Source of the DNA: Discostella pseudostelligera
Taxonomy: Eukaryota; Bacillariophyta; Thalassiosirophyceae; Thalassiosirales; Thalassiosiraceae
Assembly: GCA_036940085.1 (NCBI GenBank)
Contig: JALLBK010000060.1
Coordinates: 1-43,813 of the forward strand
Length of the DNA: 43,813 nucleotides
Reading direction: 5' to 3'
Shown: positions 22,518 through 34,043 of the stretch, in pieces
Numbering within the stretch: the first letter of the stretch is position 1
Layout: every line of letters begins with the position of its first letter
The notes under the pieces: model-generated
What the model was told of the DNA's origin: nothing
The model's database searches: none
Seen by the model: only the letters and a program-made list of their open reading frames with translations
Program-made: the position numbers and the translations under genes

Positions 22518-25500
22518 TTACACTTCAGTAAGGTCATCCTGATCTGTGAGCTGCCTCATCATATCCGCGACACTGTACTTGATGTTGCTGAACAAGCGAC
22601 GGAAAAGTACCTCCAGAGCGTCATACTTTCCATGAGGCTGCTGTAGATTATTGTGCGCGATCTGGCAAATGTGCCCGAGTTTGAAGATACGATTCTTAAG
22701 ATCATTGCGACGCTCAAGGCTCTGATCTTCGCGGAAACCTTTCTGCTTTGTAATGATCATCTCATAGACACCCTTGTCAAGAGGAGGACCGACATTGCCA
22801 ACTGCGGCCGCAGGGGGGAGAACCAAATGCATTTTCGCCTTCTCGCTATCATCAATGTCAAGGGCGTTAATCTTGTCTCTCTGATCAATCAGAATTTCCT
22901 CCGTCTTAAGCCACATCTCAAGCGCATCTTCATTGACAAGCTTCCCTTCCGATGGAGCAACACGAAGCATTTCCTGAAGGCTCTCTTCCCCTTCCTTTGC
23001 AGGGACACGATCAACGACATGAAGAAGGACAGAGAGGAAATCATTCTGAGTTGAATCAGCCTCCTTGAACGCCTTGATTTTCATGTAGCAAAACCGAAGG
23101 TAAAGCTGCTCAAGAACGGCGCAGAGATGGATCCCCTCAGGAAGGTAATCATTCATTTCGCAGACCATCGATAGTACGTTGTGATCCATGTCAAGCTTCA
23201 TTTCTTCGTCGACGTAGCCGAGGCCTCGGATGACGCGTTGGGAGAGGCCCAGATACTTCGTATCATCGACTCCGCGGCAAAAGTCTTCCAAGGTGGAGCC
23301 TGCCATCCACTCCATCATTTCATCGGTGATAGTTGGGAAGCAATGCTGGGTACGTTGCATCTTTCGGATAGCCAAGGCGAATTCAGGCTTATTTTCATCA
23401 TGCACAAAATGATTCATGTCATTGGGATCATTGGACGCAGAAATAGCTCCCTGAAGAGCCATGGTTGGATAGCGAGGCTCTTTTCCAGTGACGTTGGTAA
23501 TTTGACCAAGCATTAGGTTTTCAATGTAAGCCCACTCCATTCCGAGGTAGACAACATTTCCCTGGACATCCATGCCTCTGCGACCTGCACGGCCTTGCAT
23601 TTGCTGTGCAATCAATGCCGTCAACGAGTCACCCATATCACCACAAAAGACGCAAGAACGGAAGGGCATATTGACACCGTAAGCAAGAGCTTCATCAGAA
23701 AATACAACTGCAAGCCTTCCCTTCTGAGCCAACATTTGCACTTGGCGACGGTAGCACGAAAATCCGACTTCATTTGTATAGATGGCAATTCCACGTCGGA
23801 GACCGCGAATGAGGGCATGGTTGATATCAACACTCTCACCAGACTTCTTCATGTCAGAAATAATATCTTCAACTTCGTTGAATCCCAAACGCTTACCCGC
23901 GGGGGAGAGAACATATTTATCATGCGGTTTGGTAGTGTCTTCCTGGGTAAGAGTTTCATCGGTGAATCCTGACTTAGCCTCCTCCTCTGCCTCCGCGGCG
24001 TTGACGCGGCTAGCTTGACCAGCAGCAACCTTACGCATTTGAGCCTTCTCGCGGGCAAGTTTGATCAAATTCTTGCGATAATCAGGGAACTCGGCAATTT
24101 GCTCACTTTCAAGCTTGCTTAGAAGAGTCTTGAACATGGAAAACGCACCATACGTGTCAAGCTGGAAGGCTACCGCGGGAAGTAGATCGCTGTCCTTCAA
24201 TTGCTGCACGACACCATACAGGATATCACTGACGTCCTTTTTGGCCTCAAGTGGTGGCGGAAGTTGCGCTTTGCGGAGCTTTTCGTACAGCTCTGCGTGA
24301 GACTGGGACAATGCCGTGAGACGTGCCTTCAACCTCGTTTCATACTCCTTGGTCTGATTAAGAGTAATGCGGTGGTGCTGGCCAGCTTCAGCCTTGAAGA
24401 AATTTTCAGGATCGTCCAATTCTTCCAATGCAGTGCCAGGGAAAATGGATTTCATCCTCTTCCACAAATCAATCATATCAACTGGAGTCATGGACAAGGC
24501 TGCAATCAAATCAGGCTCCGACTGCAAGCGTTCTGGTGTCATCGCTGCGACGGGATGAAGCTTGACCATCTTCATCTTCTTCTTCCCATCTTTACTATCC
24601 GACGGAACAACAACCCAGCGCTGCAAGTTGATGAAACGTGCGAAGTACTCTTTAAGAAGAACATCTTCGGCTTCTGCATCAATCTCAACCGCAGCGACGT
24701 GTTCATTCCGCACTTTGCTAAGCCAAGCCTGGAGCTGTTTGGCGTTTCCAATGGTTGCACTCAAGGCAAGGAAGGGACAGTTGCACGCCCTGATAATCCT
24801 CTGCAATGCATCTCCCTCAGGTCCGTTGAGAGTGTGGACTTCATCAAGTACAAGGTAATCGAACTGACTGTACCCTCCATCTAGAATCATAAATTCTCTC
24901 TGACCCTTCTTCATTTCCTCCCCCGCAATGCCACGAGCCTTAATAAGGCACTTTTCAATCGCTCGTGGTGTACCAATATAAACCTGAGCTCCTCCGGTGA
25001 TCTCTTGAAAGGTGATGAGATCAGTAGCGATGGTGACGTTGCCGCGGAAGAACTCGTAGTAGGTGGCAGCAATCTGCCAAACTAGAACTTCGCTGGGTAG
25101 GACGAAGAGCACTGTGCCTTTCGTCTGATTACAGGTGTACGTGCTGAGAAGTGTTTTGCCCGATGATGTCGGAGCGCAAACAACAGCACTCATCCTCTTA
25201 TCGATGGCGTCGAGGATATCACACTGCCAATCCTCTAGCTTGAAATGCCGATTGTACCGACTCAACGGTGGGAGACGATCAGGCATTTCGGTGAGCTGAA
25301 ACGTGATGATATCCTTCTTCCCATTCATCATCTTCCTCGCGTACTTCAGCGTATCTTTGAATCTGTGGTGATGAATGAAGTAGAAGATGGTGGAAGTTAA
25401 GATGACTGTTCATAAAAGTAAATAGTAGTTGCCAAGCAAGAAGGACGTAAACTCACCGATCTCCATTTTCTTTGAGCAATTCCTTTAGCCCCTTAGCATC

Positions 25501-26558
25501 AGTGGATAGGACGACGGCTTCCTTCTTTTCAGATTTATCTTTCTTCGCATCCTTCGAGTCCTTCTTATCCTTTTTCGAATCCTTTTCCTTTTTCGAATCC
25601 TTCTTCGACTTCTTGTCATCACTCTTCGACTCCTTCTTCGACGACTTCTCCGAAGCGATTTCCTCCTCACAGGATTTGAAGAGAGACATCTCCTCTAGCG
25701 CCCATAGAATGTCAAGAACTTCAGCCTCACTCGCCCCTACAGCGCCTTCTTTGAGTGCAGATACGGCAAAATGCAACATCTTGAGCATGCGATGGATTTT
25801 TCCAAGGGGAGTATCGCAAGTGGCATCCTGAAGCGTCTTTAGCGTTTTGAGGTTGGATAGCTTCATAAGATCACGCTCAAGATCTTTCTTAACTTTTTCA
25901 GCTGCATTAGACTCCTTGATAGCCTCAGCAGCGGATGGCTTCTTTGCATTCTTCTTCGGTCCGCCGCCCCCACCACTCTTTTTCTTCTCCTTGGCTTCAG
26001 CATCCGCCGCGGCGGTGTCGCCTGCCTTGGCCTTTTCACGTCGCTGTTTCTCCTCCTCCCATTTCCGTGCAGGGTCAAAGATGGATCCCTCAGGAGGGGC
26101 CATGTCACGCAGAATGATGGGGATGGAAGACTTTTGCTTTATGGCGAAGGTTGCCTTGCGCTGCTCACGGTCATAGGTCTGAGAGAATTATTGGTGAATA
26201 GAGTGAGCACAACATGTGAGTTATTGCGAGTCATTGACTTTGAATTGAGCACATCATACAAATCACCAGATTCACAAATCCCCCCATAAACACCCCTATC
26301 TACAAAGAAATTTATTGACCTTACCTTCACAAACCCATCCCTGTACATAAGCGCGGTCTTATCGACCCAATAGGCATCGAAGGTGCGCGACGTGATGAAG
26401 GCATCCTCCTCCCCGGCCGCCGCCCCCGCGGCCTTCTCCGCTGCCTCACCGGCAGCGGAGGGAACGTTATTTACGGCGTTGGTTGAGCCATTCACGGTGT
26501 TATTTGCATTGGCAGTGCCGGCGGTGCTCGCCTTCTGTGGCGCAGGAACGAAAGACAT
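22518..26558 (-). CDS. DDX60-like Ski2-type DExH RNA helicase
   Basis: Three exons (26558-26325, 26178-25457, 25362-22518; introns 146 and 94 nt) give 1266 residues. The N-terminal third is Ala/Gly-rich then very Lys-rich (KKDSKKEKDSKKDKK), with a short helical segment around residue 200. The helicase begins near residue 345: APTSSGKTLL (about 382-391), LPSEVLVWQ, GTPRAIEKC, DEVH (492-495), SAT (520-522), then FSDEALAYGVNMPFR and the motif VI run QQMQGRAGRRGMD. DEVH, the GVNMP box and GRAGRRG place it in the Ski2-like superfamily, nearest in pattern to DDX60. Human DDX60 (about 1,700 aa) is an antiviral RNA-sensing cofactor with a longer N-terminal region; this protein is shorter and has a different N-terminus. 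A role in cytosolic RNA surveillance or decay is inferred. Confidence 0.8.
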
Positions 26559-26919
26559 ACACCTACTTGGTTCGGTTTGGGATAGGATCGGTTATGGTTG
26601 GATCGATTTGTGGGCCGCTGCTGCGGCGGCTTTGCTTTGGTGGCGGTGGTGCATGTCGAAAGCAAGGCGAGGCGAGGTGCAAGGAGTGGTCGGAAGCAGA
26701 GAGGTAAATAATTCTGGGTTGTCTCGAAAAAGTGAACAAATGCTAACCCCCTATCAGAATCCTTGGATCAAAGCTAGTTTTATCACCAGGGAGATTGCAA
26801 AATAATCAGCAAGAATTCAAGACCCTTCTCCCCCACATAAGCGGTGGCCAGACGAACTCAATGACACCAAACTCAACGACATGAGAAACGAAAGTCGACG
26901 GACAGACAGAGGCAAAGAG

Positions 26920-26933
26920 TCACCGTCAACGGA
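26920..26933 (+). promoter_or_regulatory. Recurrent element TCACCGTCGACGGA (copy 2, one mismatch)
   Basis: TCACCGTCAACGGA followed by CAGACGG. A second partial copy, GTCGACGGACAGACAG, lies 26 bp upstream. Compare 13618-13631 and 37915-37928. Confidence 0.45.
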
Positions 26934-27087
26934 CAGACGGCACCAAGTAGAAGTTAGAGTATGTCCTTTGGTAGAAGTGTGTAGTTGAAGGAGTACTTCA
27001 ATAATAAGACGTCATGACAGCTCACAGCCTTAAGTGACGTGTCTTTCTTCCAATTTCTTTCGAGTTCGACAAATTTCTGAGCCCTTC

Positions 27088-27098
27088 TCCCGCCAAAA
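27088..27098 (-). promoter_or_regulatory. E2F-like box TTTTGGCGGGA
   Basis: The reverse complement is identical over 11 nt to the boxes at 5624-5634 and 42055-42065. It lies 78 bp upstream of the ABC transporter ATG and faces the DDX60-like gene. Confidence 0.45.
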
Positions 27099-27175
27099 CC
27101 AAAAGCGCAACAATCCTTGCAGATTATTTACATTTATTTCATCGAATTAGATTGGCGTAAGCATATACCCCAACA

Positions 27176-30100
27176 ATGGCACCCAATTCCGCCATCGTTG
27201 CCGCGGGCGTTAGCGCCACCTTCCACCTAACTCGCCTAGTCATCGATCTTGTGATGGTGGCTAGTGAAACAGCCAAGGTCAATGAAGCAAAGATTGAAAA
27301 TGCCAAGCAGCAGGACAGCAACAGCAAGGACAAGGAGGATGTCAAGCCATCATCCGGAGGAGATCGGCGTCTCTCCACGTGGGTCGTTAATGGACGTCTA
27401 TCTGTGAGAGAGTCAATAGGGAGAAGCTATCGTGCCCCTGATGAAAGGCGACGAGGAAGTTCGTTTTTGAGTAGGTTCTCTACCACTACAACCCCTCACC
27501 CCGTCGGTGAATCAACAACAACATCTACTATGCAAGCAACAAATGGTACTACTGATGCAGAGAGTCAAACAGCTGATATGGAAGAACCCAAAGTTGGTCT
27601 TGAAGCTGCCATTCCAAAGATATCATTATTCACCCATCTTGTATTGGTGGAATGGTTCATCGCGGCGACAGTCCTTACCACCACTTCCTCGCAAGAAGAT
27701 CGGCCTGCATTTGCCAATGCCTTGTATGACTCCATCCCATTGGGCTGTGTATCCGTGGCTGTCTTTATTGGTCTACTGATGAACATTCGTGACTATTCGA
27801 GGAAGCGACTGACCTCAGTCCAACGTGGTCTCTATTCGATCTGTGCGTTGATATTGATGATGGGGTGCATTGTTTCCATTGCCTTTCCCCCCACTGTCGG
27901 AGAAAGTGGCACCCCTACCAGCGTGGACATCACATCACTCGTTTGTCTCATCGTGTATTCATTGCTGGCCATTACCGAAGGAAGGATATGCAGATATCCC
28001 AAAGTTAATACCAAGGATGGGAAGAAGCTACGACTCAACAGACGTGCACTCTTGACAATCCTCAAACCCTACTTCTGGCCACAGGCTACGGCGACATCGG
28101 CCACACTCAACCGTATCCGTGCCATATCCACTTGGGTATTTGTGGCATCATCCAAGGCATGCAGTTTGACGGCTCCTATATTCTTAGGAAAGGCATCTAC
28201 GGCATTAACTCGGGGGGATTATCCCAACGCAATCAAATATTCATGTATCTATGCAGTGATTCAATTTTCGTCGACGACACTCAAGGAATTTCAGAGCTTG
28301 GTGTACCTTCATGTAGCGCAGGCTGCATTTGTCGAGCTGAGTGAAGCAAGTTTTAATCATCTGCACAGCCTTTCGCTGGATTGGCATCTCATGAAGAAGC
28401 TTGGTGAAGTAATCCGCAGCATGGATCGAGGTATCGCCGCGTGCGACACCTTGATGAAGTACCTTTTCCTCTGGTTGGTACCATCCATCGCAGAATGCCT
28501 CTTGGTTACCATCATTTTTGCCACATACTTCGACTACTTCCCGCTTGCTGTTAGTGTGTTCTTCTTTGTGTACACTTATATCTTCTGGACAATTCTCATT
28601 ACGCTGTGGAGAAAGAAGTTCCGAAAGCAAGTTGCAAAGAGCGATAATGATTGGCACGACAGGTGTACCGACTCCTTGATAAACTTTGAGACAGTCAAGT
28701 ACTTTACTGCTGAGGAGTACGAGAAGAAGAGGTGCGTTTGTGGTATCAATGTTGAATTTATCGTGAATTGTTATCGTACCTAACCTTGACTATTCATCTT
28801 CCAAACTAATAGGTTCGGAGAATCAGTAAAGACGTTCCAATCAGGAAGCATTAATGTTCAAGCGTCTTTGAGTTTCTTAAACATTACCCAGCAAGTTCTA
28901 TTGCAGGCATGCCTGGCAACTAGCCTCTCGTTAGCGGTGATCAGCATCCAGCAACGCTTTGATTGTTGTATTGCATCTGGTTGCGATGATGGCAATTCTG
29001 TTTGCTGCTCTGAGCTTGATAGTTGCACGGGGTTGGAAGTCGGCGATTTTATCACTGTCTTATCATACACTCTTAATCTTTTCATGCCACTGAATTTTCT
29101 GGGGAGTATTTACAATTTGGTCGGTGAGTACTTCGAGAATTATGCTTCTATTTCTTACGCCTTCGTGATGTTCATTTGTTTCCTCACACGACGTGTTTGA
29201 ATCAGTAATGGCAATTGTGGATTTGACCAACTTGAGCGAACTATTGGCAGAAAAGCCTGATGTAACGGATGCCCCCGATGCAATGGACCTTCCGCTCCAA
29301 AACATGGACGATCGCGATGTAGCGGTTGAGTTTGACAACGTAAATTTCCATTATCCAACGCAGCCAGACACCAAGGGGTTGAAGGGACTGTCGTTCAAGA
29401 TGAAACGAGGGACTGTCACGGCTATTGTTGGTCCAACTGGTGAAGGTATGTTTGCTGAATCTACAAAAGAAACTTTATTTCCATATTAGTCGACAAATCT
29501 AACCGTGCATTCGTCAACTCATATCGGAACTATCGATTCAAAGGCAAAACTACTGTGTCGCGGCTTCTCTTCAGGTTTTATGACGTACTTGGTGGGGCTG
29601 TCAAAGTGAACGGTGTTGACGTTCGGTCTCTAAAACAGAAAAGTTTACGCGGAAATATTGGCGTAGTCCCTCAGAACACATCCCTCTTCAATGACACTTT
29701 GAAAAACAACATCAAGTATGGTAGACAAGATGCTAGTGACGAAGAGGTGTTGCAGGTGATCAAAGATGCGCAGCTGCAGTCGTTTGTAGATAGCCTACCG
29801 GAGGGATGGGATACCATGGTGGGAGATAGGGGCCTCAAACTCAGTGGAGGTAAGCGATTGATCACAACATCATCGATACATCCACAACGTCTTGCATCCA
29901 ACTCAACTCTCTACTTTTCGTACAGGTGAAAAACAGCGTAGTGCCATTGCGCGATGTCTTTTGAAGAATCCTTCAATCGTCGTCTTGGACGAGGCGACAT
30001 CGTCGCTCGACACTATCACTGAAAACTCTGTTCAGGAGGCACTTGATAGGTTAGGCTCTGACAGGACTGTGCTTGTCATCGCCCATAGGTTAGGGACCAT

Positions 30101-30389
30101 AAAGAAAGCAGATAATATAATCGTTCTAGGGGGAGGAAAAGTAGCCGAGGAGGTGAGTTAATCAGCTGATGACGAGGCCCATTTATCATTTATTCAAGAC
30201 GGGGAAGTCTCATCTCTTCCTCTGTTTCTCTACTTTTACCATTTGCAGGGTACGCATGACGAGTTGTTAGAGAAAGGAGGCAAGTACGCAGAACTTTGGA
30301 ATATGCAGCTGCACAGTACAAGAGATCCCAAAGCAAGCAGTTCAAATAGCCTCGATGGGTTGAATGGACACAATTTAGAACGTGATTAA
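27176..30389 (+). CDS. ABCB6/HMT1/ATM1-type ABC half-transporter
   Basis: Six exons (27176-28731, 28813-29123, 29206-29445, 29544-29849, 29926-30152, 30249-30389; introns 76-98 nt) give 926 residues. An N-terminal extra membrane region (residues about 150-290, four hydrophobic spans) precedes the usual six-span ABC domain (LKPYFWPQ onward, [21 protein letters not shown]). The nucleotide-binding domain is complete: Walker A GPTGEGKTT rebuilt across intron 3 (about 698-706), signature [15 protein letters not shown] rebuilt across intron 4, Walker [13 protein letters not shown], and the switch histidine in VIAHRL. This architecture fits ABCB6/HMT1 (heavy-metal tolerance; porphyrin or thiol-metal export). 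A loop between the last two spans holds six cysteines (C570, 571, 576, 583, 584, 590). The start ATG is preceded by CAACAATGG; no plastid motif is seen. Membrane location and substrate are not determined by sequence. Confidence 0.85.
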
Positions 30390-30446
30390 AATAAGGGTTG
30401 CATAGTGTGTTGGAAGATACCGAACACTTCATTTCTTCTCTTCGTT

Positions 30447-31668
30447 CTACGAGTTCAACCACTTGGTCTGGAGGTCATCCACAGGGTAGCCCCAATATCC
30501 CATCGCCTCTTTCATCTGATACGTATTCTGTCCCGGAAAGTATAAATTTTCGCTGACGAACTTGCCTGTGACATCCAAATTGTTATACCTGTGCACCGTC
30601 ATCGTTTCATACAATCCTGCCAGTGCAGCCGGGTCATTCTCCACAAAATCAATAGCATCCTCTCTATCCAACGCATTGAAAAATAGAAGCGTTCCCATGG
30701 CGATTGATTTTGGATCTGTCTTTTCTGCTGTGGCGGCATGCAATGGCCCCGCGGCGATTACTCGTTCGCTACGAATCAAGTACTCCAGGTGATCATTGGT
30801 AATCTCCTCCCGCAATCCATCCGACATGGCCTCAGGTCGATCAAATGCCAATACCATCGTAGGCAGACCATCTCGTCCATCATCACGCCGAAGTGTGTGG
30901 TCGCGAATTTGTCTCCATCGGAACAGGGGGATGGACGAAACATCACAGTTTCCGTCGGAGTCTACCCCCAAAAGGAAACGGATTATGGGATCACGGGAGA
31001 GTGCCTCACGACAATCGTCAATCGTAAGTGAGTCAATGCACATGGCGTGGCCGATAGTCCGCTGAAGGTCCGATGAGAGTCTATTGTTGTTTTTGCATAA
31101 TTTCATCACATGTTGTGAGCTCAAACCAGTTCATGAAACACCAATAACATTGTAATTGAACTCACAGTTGATGACTCCAGAGCACATCTGCCATACTCTC
31201 CGTATTAAATGATTCGTTGTACAGATTCTGCTTCCGTGCCCACATTACGTGATCTTCGGTCAATGAAATCCTATCCTCGTGCATCTCCCACAACGAATTG
31301 GCATAATCCTCTTCATTGGCATTAGCATCATACCTCGATGAGTGTGATCTATCAAACACTAACGCCAAGAAGCGATTGCCGACATTGTTCCTAGATCGTG
31401 GCACGGCAATTTCATCAGTTACTGGCACATCGGCCATGTCGACTTCTCCACGTAGTGGTGCGGTAACGGAGTCTCCACCGCCGTCGTCGTCTCCATCGCC
31501 AAAGTCAGATTTGTCGGCCTTGTAGTCGGAGCTATCGGCCATGAAGGACATGCGAAGACAACATGGCGTCGATAGGGGCTGCTGTCGCGGCGGCACCGTT
31601 AGGAAGGCATGCGTGGCTGCTACCGTTGATATTGCGATAGATATGCAGGTTCGGCGTCTCATGGTCAT
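30447..31668 (-). CDS. Plastid-targeted YCII-domain protein
   Basis: Two exons (31668-31166 and 31119-30447) joined over a very short 46-nt GT-AG intron give 391 residues. The chosen start, MTMRRRTCISIAISTVAATHAF, is a signal peptide followed by an ASAFAP-like motif (THAFLTVP); 47 upstream in-frame residues to 31809 lack this logic. An acidic linker and a helical segment (LWEMHEDRISLTEDHVMWARKQ) precede a ferredoxin-like YCII domain (residues about 256-345: MVLAFDRPEAMSDGLREEI, then ERVIAAGPL, MGTLLFFNALDREDAIDFVENDP). YCII proteins are small alpha/beta barrels with mostly unknown chemistry; some act as dehydratases or dioxygenase-like subunits. The C-terminus (AMGYWGYPVDDLQTKWL) is unassigned. 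Confidence 0.7.
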
Positions 31669-32017
31669 GTTGATGTGTGATGGTGATGAGTGATAGTTGG
31701 GCGGGGCGTGATGGATGGGCGTGGCGGGGCGATGGGCGATGGTGATGGCGCCGCAAAACCGCAGCGACGGCCAGGCCACTGTAATTACACGTGGAAGCAT
31801 GCAGGCCACAAATGGCGGGAAAGGATTCCACGTGGAGGAATATCAGCCACACATCGGTGTATGTTGCCCCTCGAGCGACGGCAAGACGGCGACACTGGAC
31901 GACGACGACGACGACGACGATGATTGCCGCCGTCGCCATCTCCATTTTTGCCACTCGCTGTCAAACCTACCCTACGCCTTCACCTTCACCAAAACCAAAA
32001 CAATCCATGCAATGATC
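31669..32017. promoter_or_regulatory. Divergent promoter between YCII and FAF1-like genes
   Basis: 349 bp. It contains GC-box-like GGGCGGGGC near 31699, ACACGTGGAAGCATGC (31787-31802), the E2F-like AAATGGCGGGAAA (31810-31822), the palindrome-containing TCCACGTGGAGGA (31827-31839) followed by CAGCCACACAT, and a GAC/GACGAC run (31899-31920). The open frame running through it continues the FAF1-like frame but is low-complexity. Confidence 0.55.
31787..31839 (+). promoter_or_regulatory. Composite ACGTGG / GGCGGGA module (copy 1)
   Basis: ACGTGGAAGCATGC, AAATGGCGGGAAA and TCCACGTGGAGGA within 53 bp. The same words (with one change in the first) recur in the UPF1 promoter at 42055-42234. TCCACGTGGA is a perfect palindrome with a G-box-like CACGTG core. 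Confidence 0.45.
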
Positions 32018-32698
32018 ATGGCGAAATCAAAGAACGATGTCAATATTATCAATGCAGTTGGTACTGCCGTCACCGAAGCCGGACAGAAACGGAAACGCAC
32101 AGTCGAGGTGGTGGTTTGTCCGACGGCCTTTCCGGACTTTTCAACCGTAGGTGGTTCTACCTCTCGCCGACGAGAACAGCAGCGAAACAATCTTGCATCC
32201 AATAGTAGTCGTAGTAGTAATAGTGAGCATAAGAAGGATGGCGCTCGTAATCGAGACATGCCTCCAGCTCTTGACATACAAGAAACAATCCGCGAGGTGC
32301 ATAAATTTGGTGCAGAGGGTTTCACTGGTGCACAGAAGAAATCACACCAGGCGGCTGAGTTGGAGCGGCTGACGGGTCAAACTGCCAAACGACAGAAAAT
32401 ACCCACGAAAATATTGGTAGGGATGCGGAAGAAGGCAATGAAGCGTGAAGAGCGTGAAAGACAGGAATTGAAGGAAAGTGGAGTTGTAAATTCATTGACA
32501 TCGCAGGGAACAAAGAAAAAGTCGAAGGATAGGCGACAAAGTAAGGATGATCAAAGCAGTGGTAGACTGCGTGGTGTTTTTGGCTCGAATCATGCAAGGA
32601 ATACTGGAGATAGAAGAAGGATGGATCCAAGATCATTTGGTCCTGCGCCAGATGTTGGCTTTATGCGAAAGGGAATGCTTAAGGTGAAACAACCCTGA
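32018..32698 (+). CDS. FAF1/C1orf131-like (DUF4602) ribosome-biogenesis protein
   Basis: A single exon of 226 residues from ATGGCG at 32018 (another in-frame ATG is at 32012). The middle matches the DUF4602 pattern: DIQETIREVHKFGAEGFTG, QKKSHQAAELERLTGQTA, KRQKIPTKILVGMRKKAMK and REERERQELKESGVV, with a Lys/Arg-rich C-terminus. Human C1orf131 and yeast Faf1 are small-subunit-processome components needed for 18S pre-rRNA processing. The whole protein is basic and mostly disordered, as expected. E2F-like and ACGTGG motifs lie 180-230 bp upstream. Assignment is by pattern recall; the subfamily is diverged. Confidence 0.65.
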   Translation: MAKSKNDVNIINAVGTAVTEAGQKRKRTVEVVVCPTAFPDFSTVGGSTSRRREQQRNNLASNSSRSSNSEHKKDGARNRDMPPALDIQETIREVHKFGAEGFTGAQKKSHQAAELERLTGQTAKRQKIPTKILVGMRKKAMKREERERQELKESGVVNSLTSQGTKKKSKDRRQSKDDQSSGRLRGVFGSNHARNTGDRRRMDPRSFGPAPDVGFMRKGMLKVKQP

Positions 32699-32899
32699 CG
32701 GAGTCGGCAGAGATATGTTTGAACAGAATAAGAGCTAGACAAATGGCATTATTCATTCATCACGTATCAAAGTTGCATAACTAAGATGAACTGAAACCTG
32801 TTTACAAAAATTCCTACACCATTGTCTTCACTCGATGATATCTTCCAATGCAAGGCTTTGCTCTCGCCAACAAAAGATCGCATAACCTTTACGTCGTAT

Positions 32900-33667
32900 T
32901 CAAGCGACGCGTTTCCACAATGCCAATCCACCACCTCCTCCCCTTGCAGTCGCAATATCCTTATCTGCGCTGATCCAATCAAAGAAAGCACGCCTGCCCA
33001 TGTCCGCCAACTTCTCATTATTTGCACTACCCAAACCCGTACTCGCCCCAAGCTTGGCCACATCTTTCCTTCCTAACTTGATTTTGATCAATCCGAGGAT
33101 TTCAATCATATCAAAATCAAACTCCAACTTTCGTTTCCTCTCATCGAAGTCAAAGTCTCCACTGAACTTAATTAGTGGAAGACTCCACGCGTATATTCCA
33201 TTCTCGATAATTTTCGGAGTACTACTAGCATCAAACTTTTGAATAGCCTTTAGAGGGAAATAGTTCACTCGACCACCTGATTTCTGTTGTCGTTCCTTTG
33301 TTCCCGTAGTGAATATGAGTCTCCACTCTCCCGAAATGTTGTCAAGTATGTCCTTGCAAAATGATTCAGGATCTTCCTTGAATTTGAGTTTGCTATTCGT
33401 TTCGAGCGATGATAGCGCCGCCAATACTTTGTCAGGATTCTCCAGCTTCGTTTCCGCGGCACGACATAGAAGTTCTTTTGCTTCTTGAATTGCCACGTCT
33501 GGCGATGAAGATACTGTTGTGGAGGAGAGGTAGAGTGCCGAGGACGACGGTGACTGATCGCGGAGGCGTGCTATCGTCGATGGAGTGGCACGAGAAACCC
33601 GTGACGAGAAGGCGGCAACGGGAGTAGAGCTGAGCAATACCAAGCAACACAGGAAGAATCTCGTCAT
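32900..33667 (-). CDS. Plastid lipid-associated protein (fibrillin/PAP)
   Basis: A single exon of 255 residues. The start at 33667 opens a signal peptide ending PVAAFSSRVSR, an A-x-F plastid presequence; an upstream in-frame ATG (33763) would bury it. The body fits the PAP/fibrillin fold: an early helix with AKELLCRAAETKLENPDKVLAAL, then ISGEWRLIFTTGTKERQQK, GGRVNYFPLKAIQKFD, IENGIYAWSLPLIKFSGDF and the closing strand AFFDWISADKDIATARGGGGG with LALWKR. Fibrillins bind lipids at plastoglobules or thylakoids and help in photoprotection and prenylquinone synthesis. Which fibrillin subclass this is cannot be told from the sequence alone. Confidence 0.75.
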   Translation of the reverse strand: MTRFFLCCLVLLSSTPVAAFSSRVSRATPSTIARLRDQSPSSSALYLSSTTVSSSPDVAIQEAKELLCRAAETKLENPDKVLAALSSLETNSKLKFKEDPESFCKDILDNISGEWRLIFTTGTKERQQKSGGRVNYFPLKAIQKFDASSTPKIIENGIYAWSLPLIKFSGDFDFDERKRKLEFDFDMIEILGLIKIKLGRKDVAKLGASTGLGSANNEKLADMGRRAFFDWISADKDIATARGGGGGLALWKRVA

Positions 33668-34043
33668 GATTGTTTGCGGGTGGGAGATAGAGCAGGATAG
33701 GTCGAGGTGGAGTGATGATACTAAATATTCATTTTGGACCATCGACCATCGTTTCGAACTCAAACCAAAAAGACAAAAGATTTGTTGATGTTGTGTGCCA
33801 AAAAAGATACGCCGCGGAAAAACTCGTATGGATTCCTACAGATGGGTGCTGTGTAGATACGTGGCCGAGGAGAATGAATCTGTGAAACTGACGCGATGGT
33901 GAAGCCAAAGACGAAGATGTAGAAGATTATGGTGCAGGCGATGATGGTGCGATGGTACACAATGGTAGATACTCCTAGATAATAGATAGGATATCGTAGA
34001 CGACGTGAAGCCCATAATAGTATTACCAAAGGTAGATACCATC
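33668..34043. other. Divergent spacer between fibrillin and plastid membrane protein genes
   Basis: 376 bp separating two divergent plastid-protein genes. I see no E2F-like or ACGTGG element and no gene; short frames on both strands lack family signatures. Confidence 0.4.

Larger units (their letters stand above)
26559..27175. promoter_or_regulatory. Divergent promoter between DDX60-like and ABC transporter genes
   Basis: 617 bp. It carries GTCGACGGACAGACAG (26894-26909), TCACCGTCAACGGA followed by CAGACGG (26920-26940), GACGTCATGACAG near 27009, GTGACGTGTC near 27034 and the perfect E2F-like box TCCCGCCAAAA (27088-27098), 78 bp upstream of the ABC transporter ATG. The short frames just left of 26805 are antisense shadow and promoter sequence. 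Confidence 0.5.

Noticed and set aside
31715..32017. N-terminal extension of the FAF1-like frame by about 100 residues
   Set aside because: The extension crosses promoter motifs and a GAC repeat and lacks family similarity; the DUF4602-like protein starts well at 32018.
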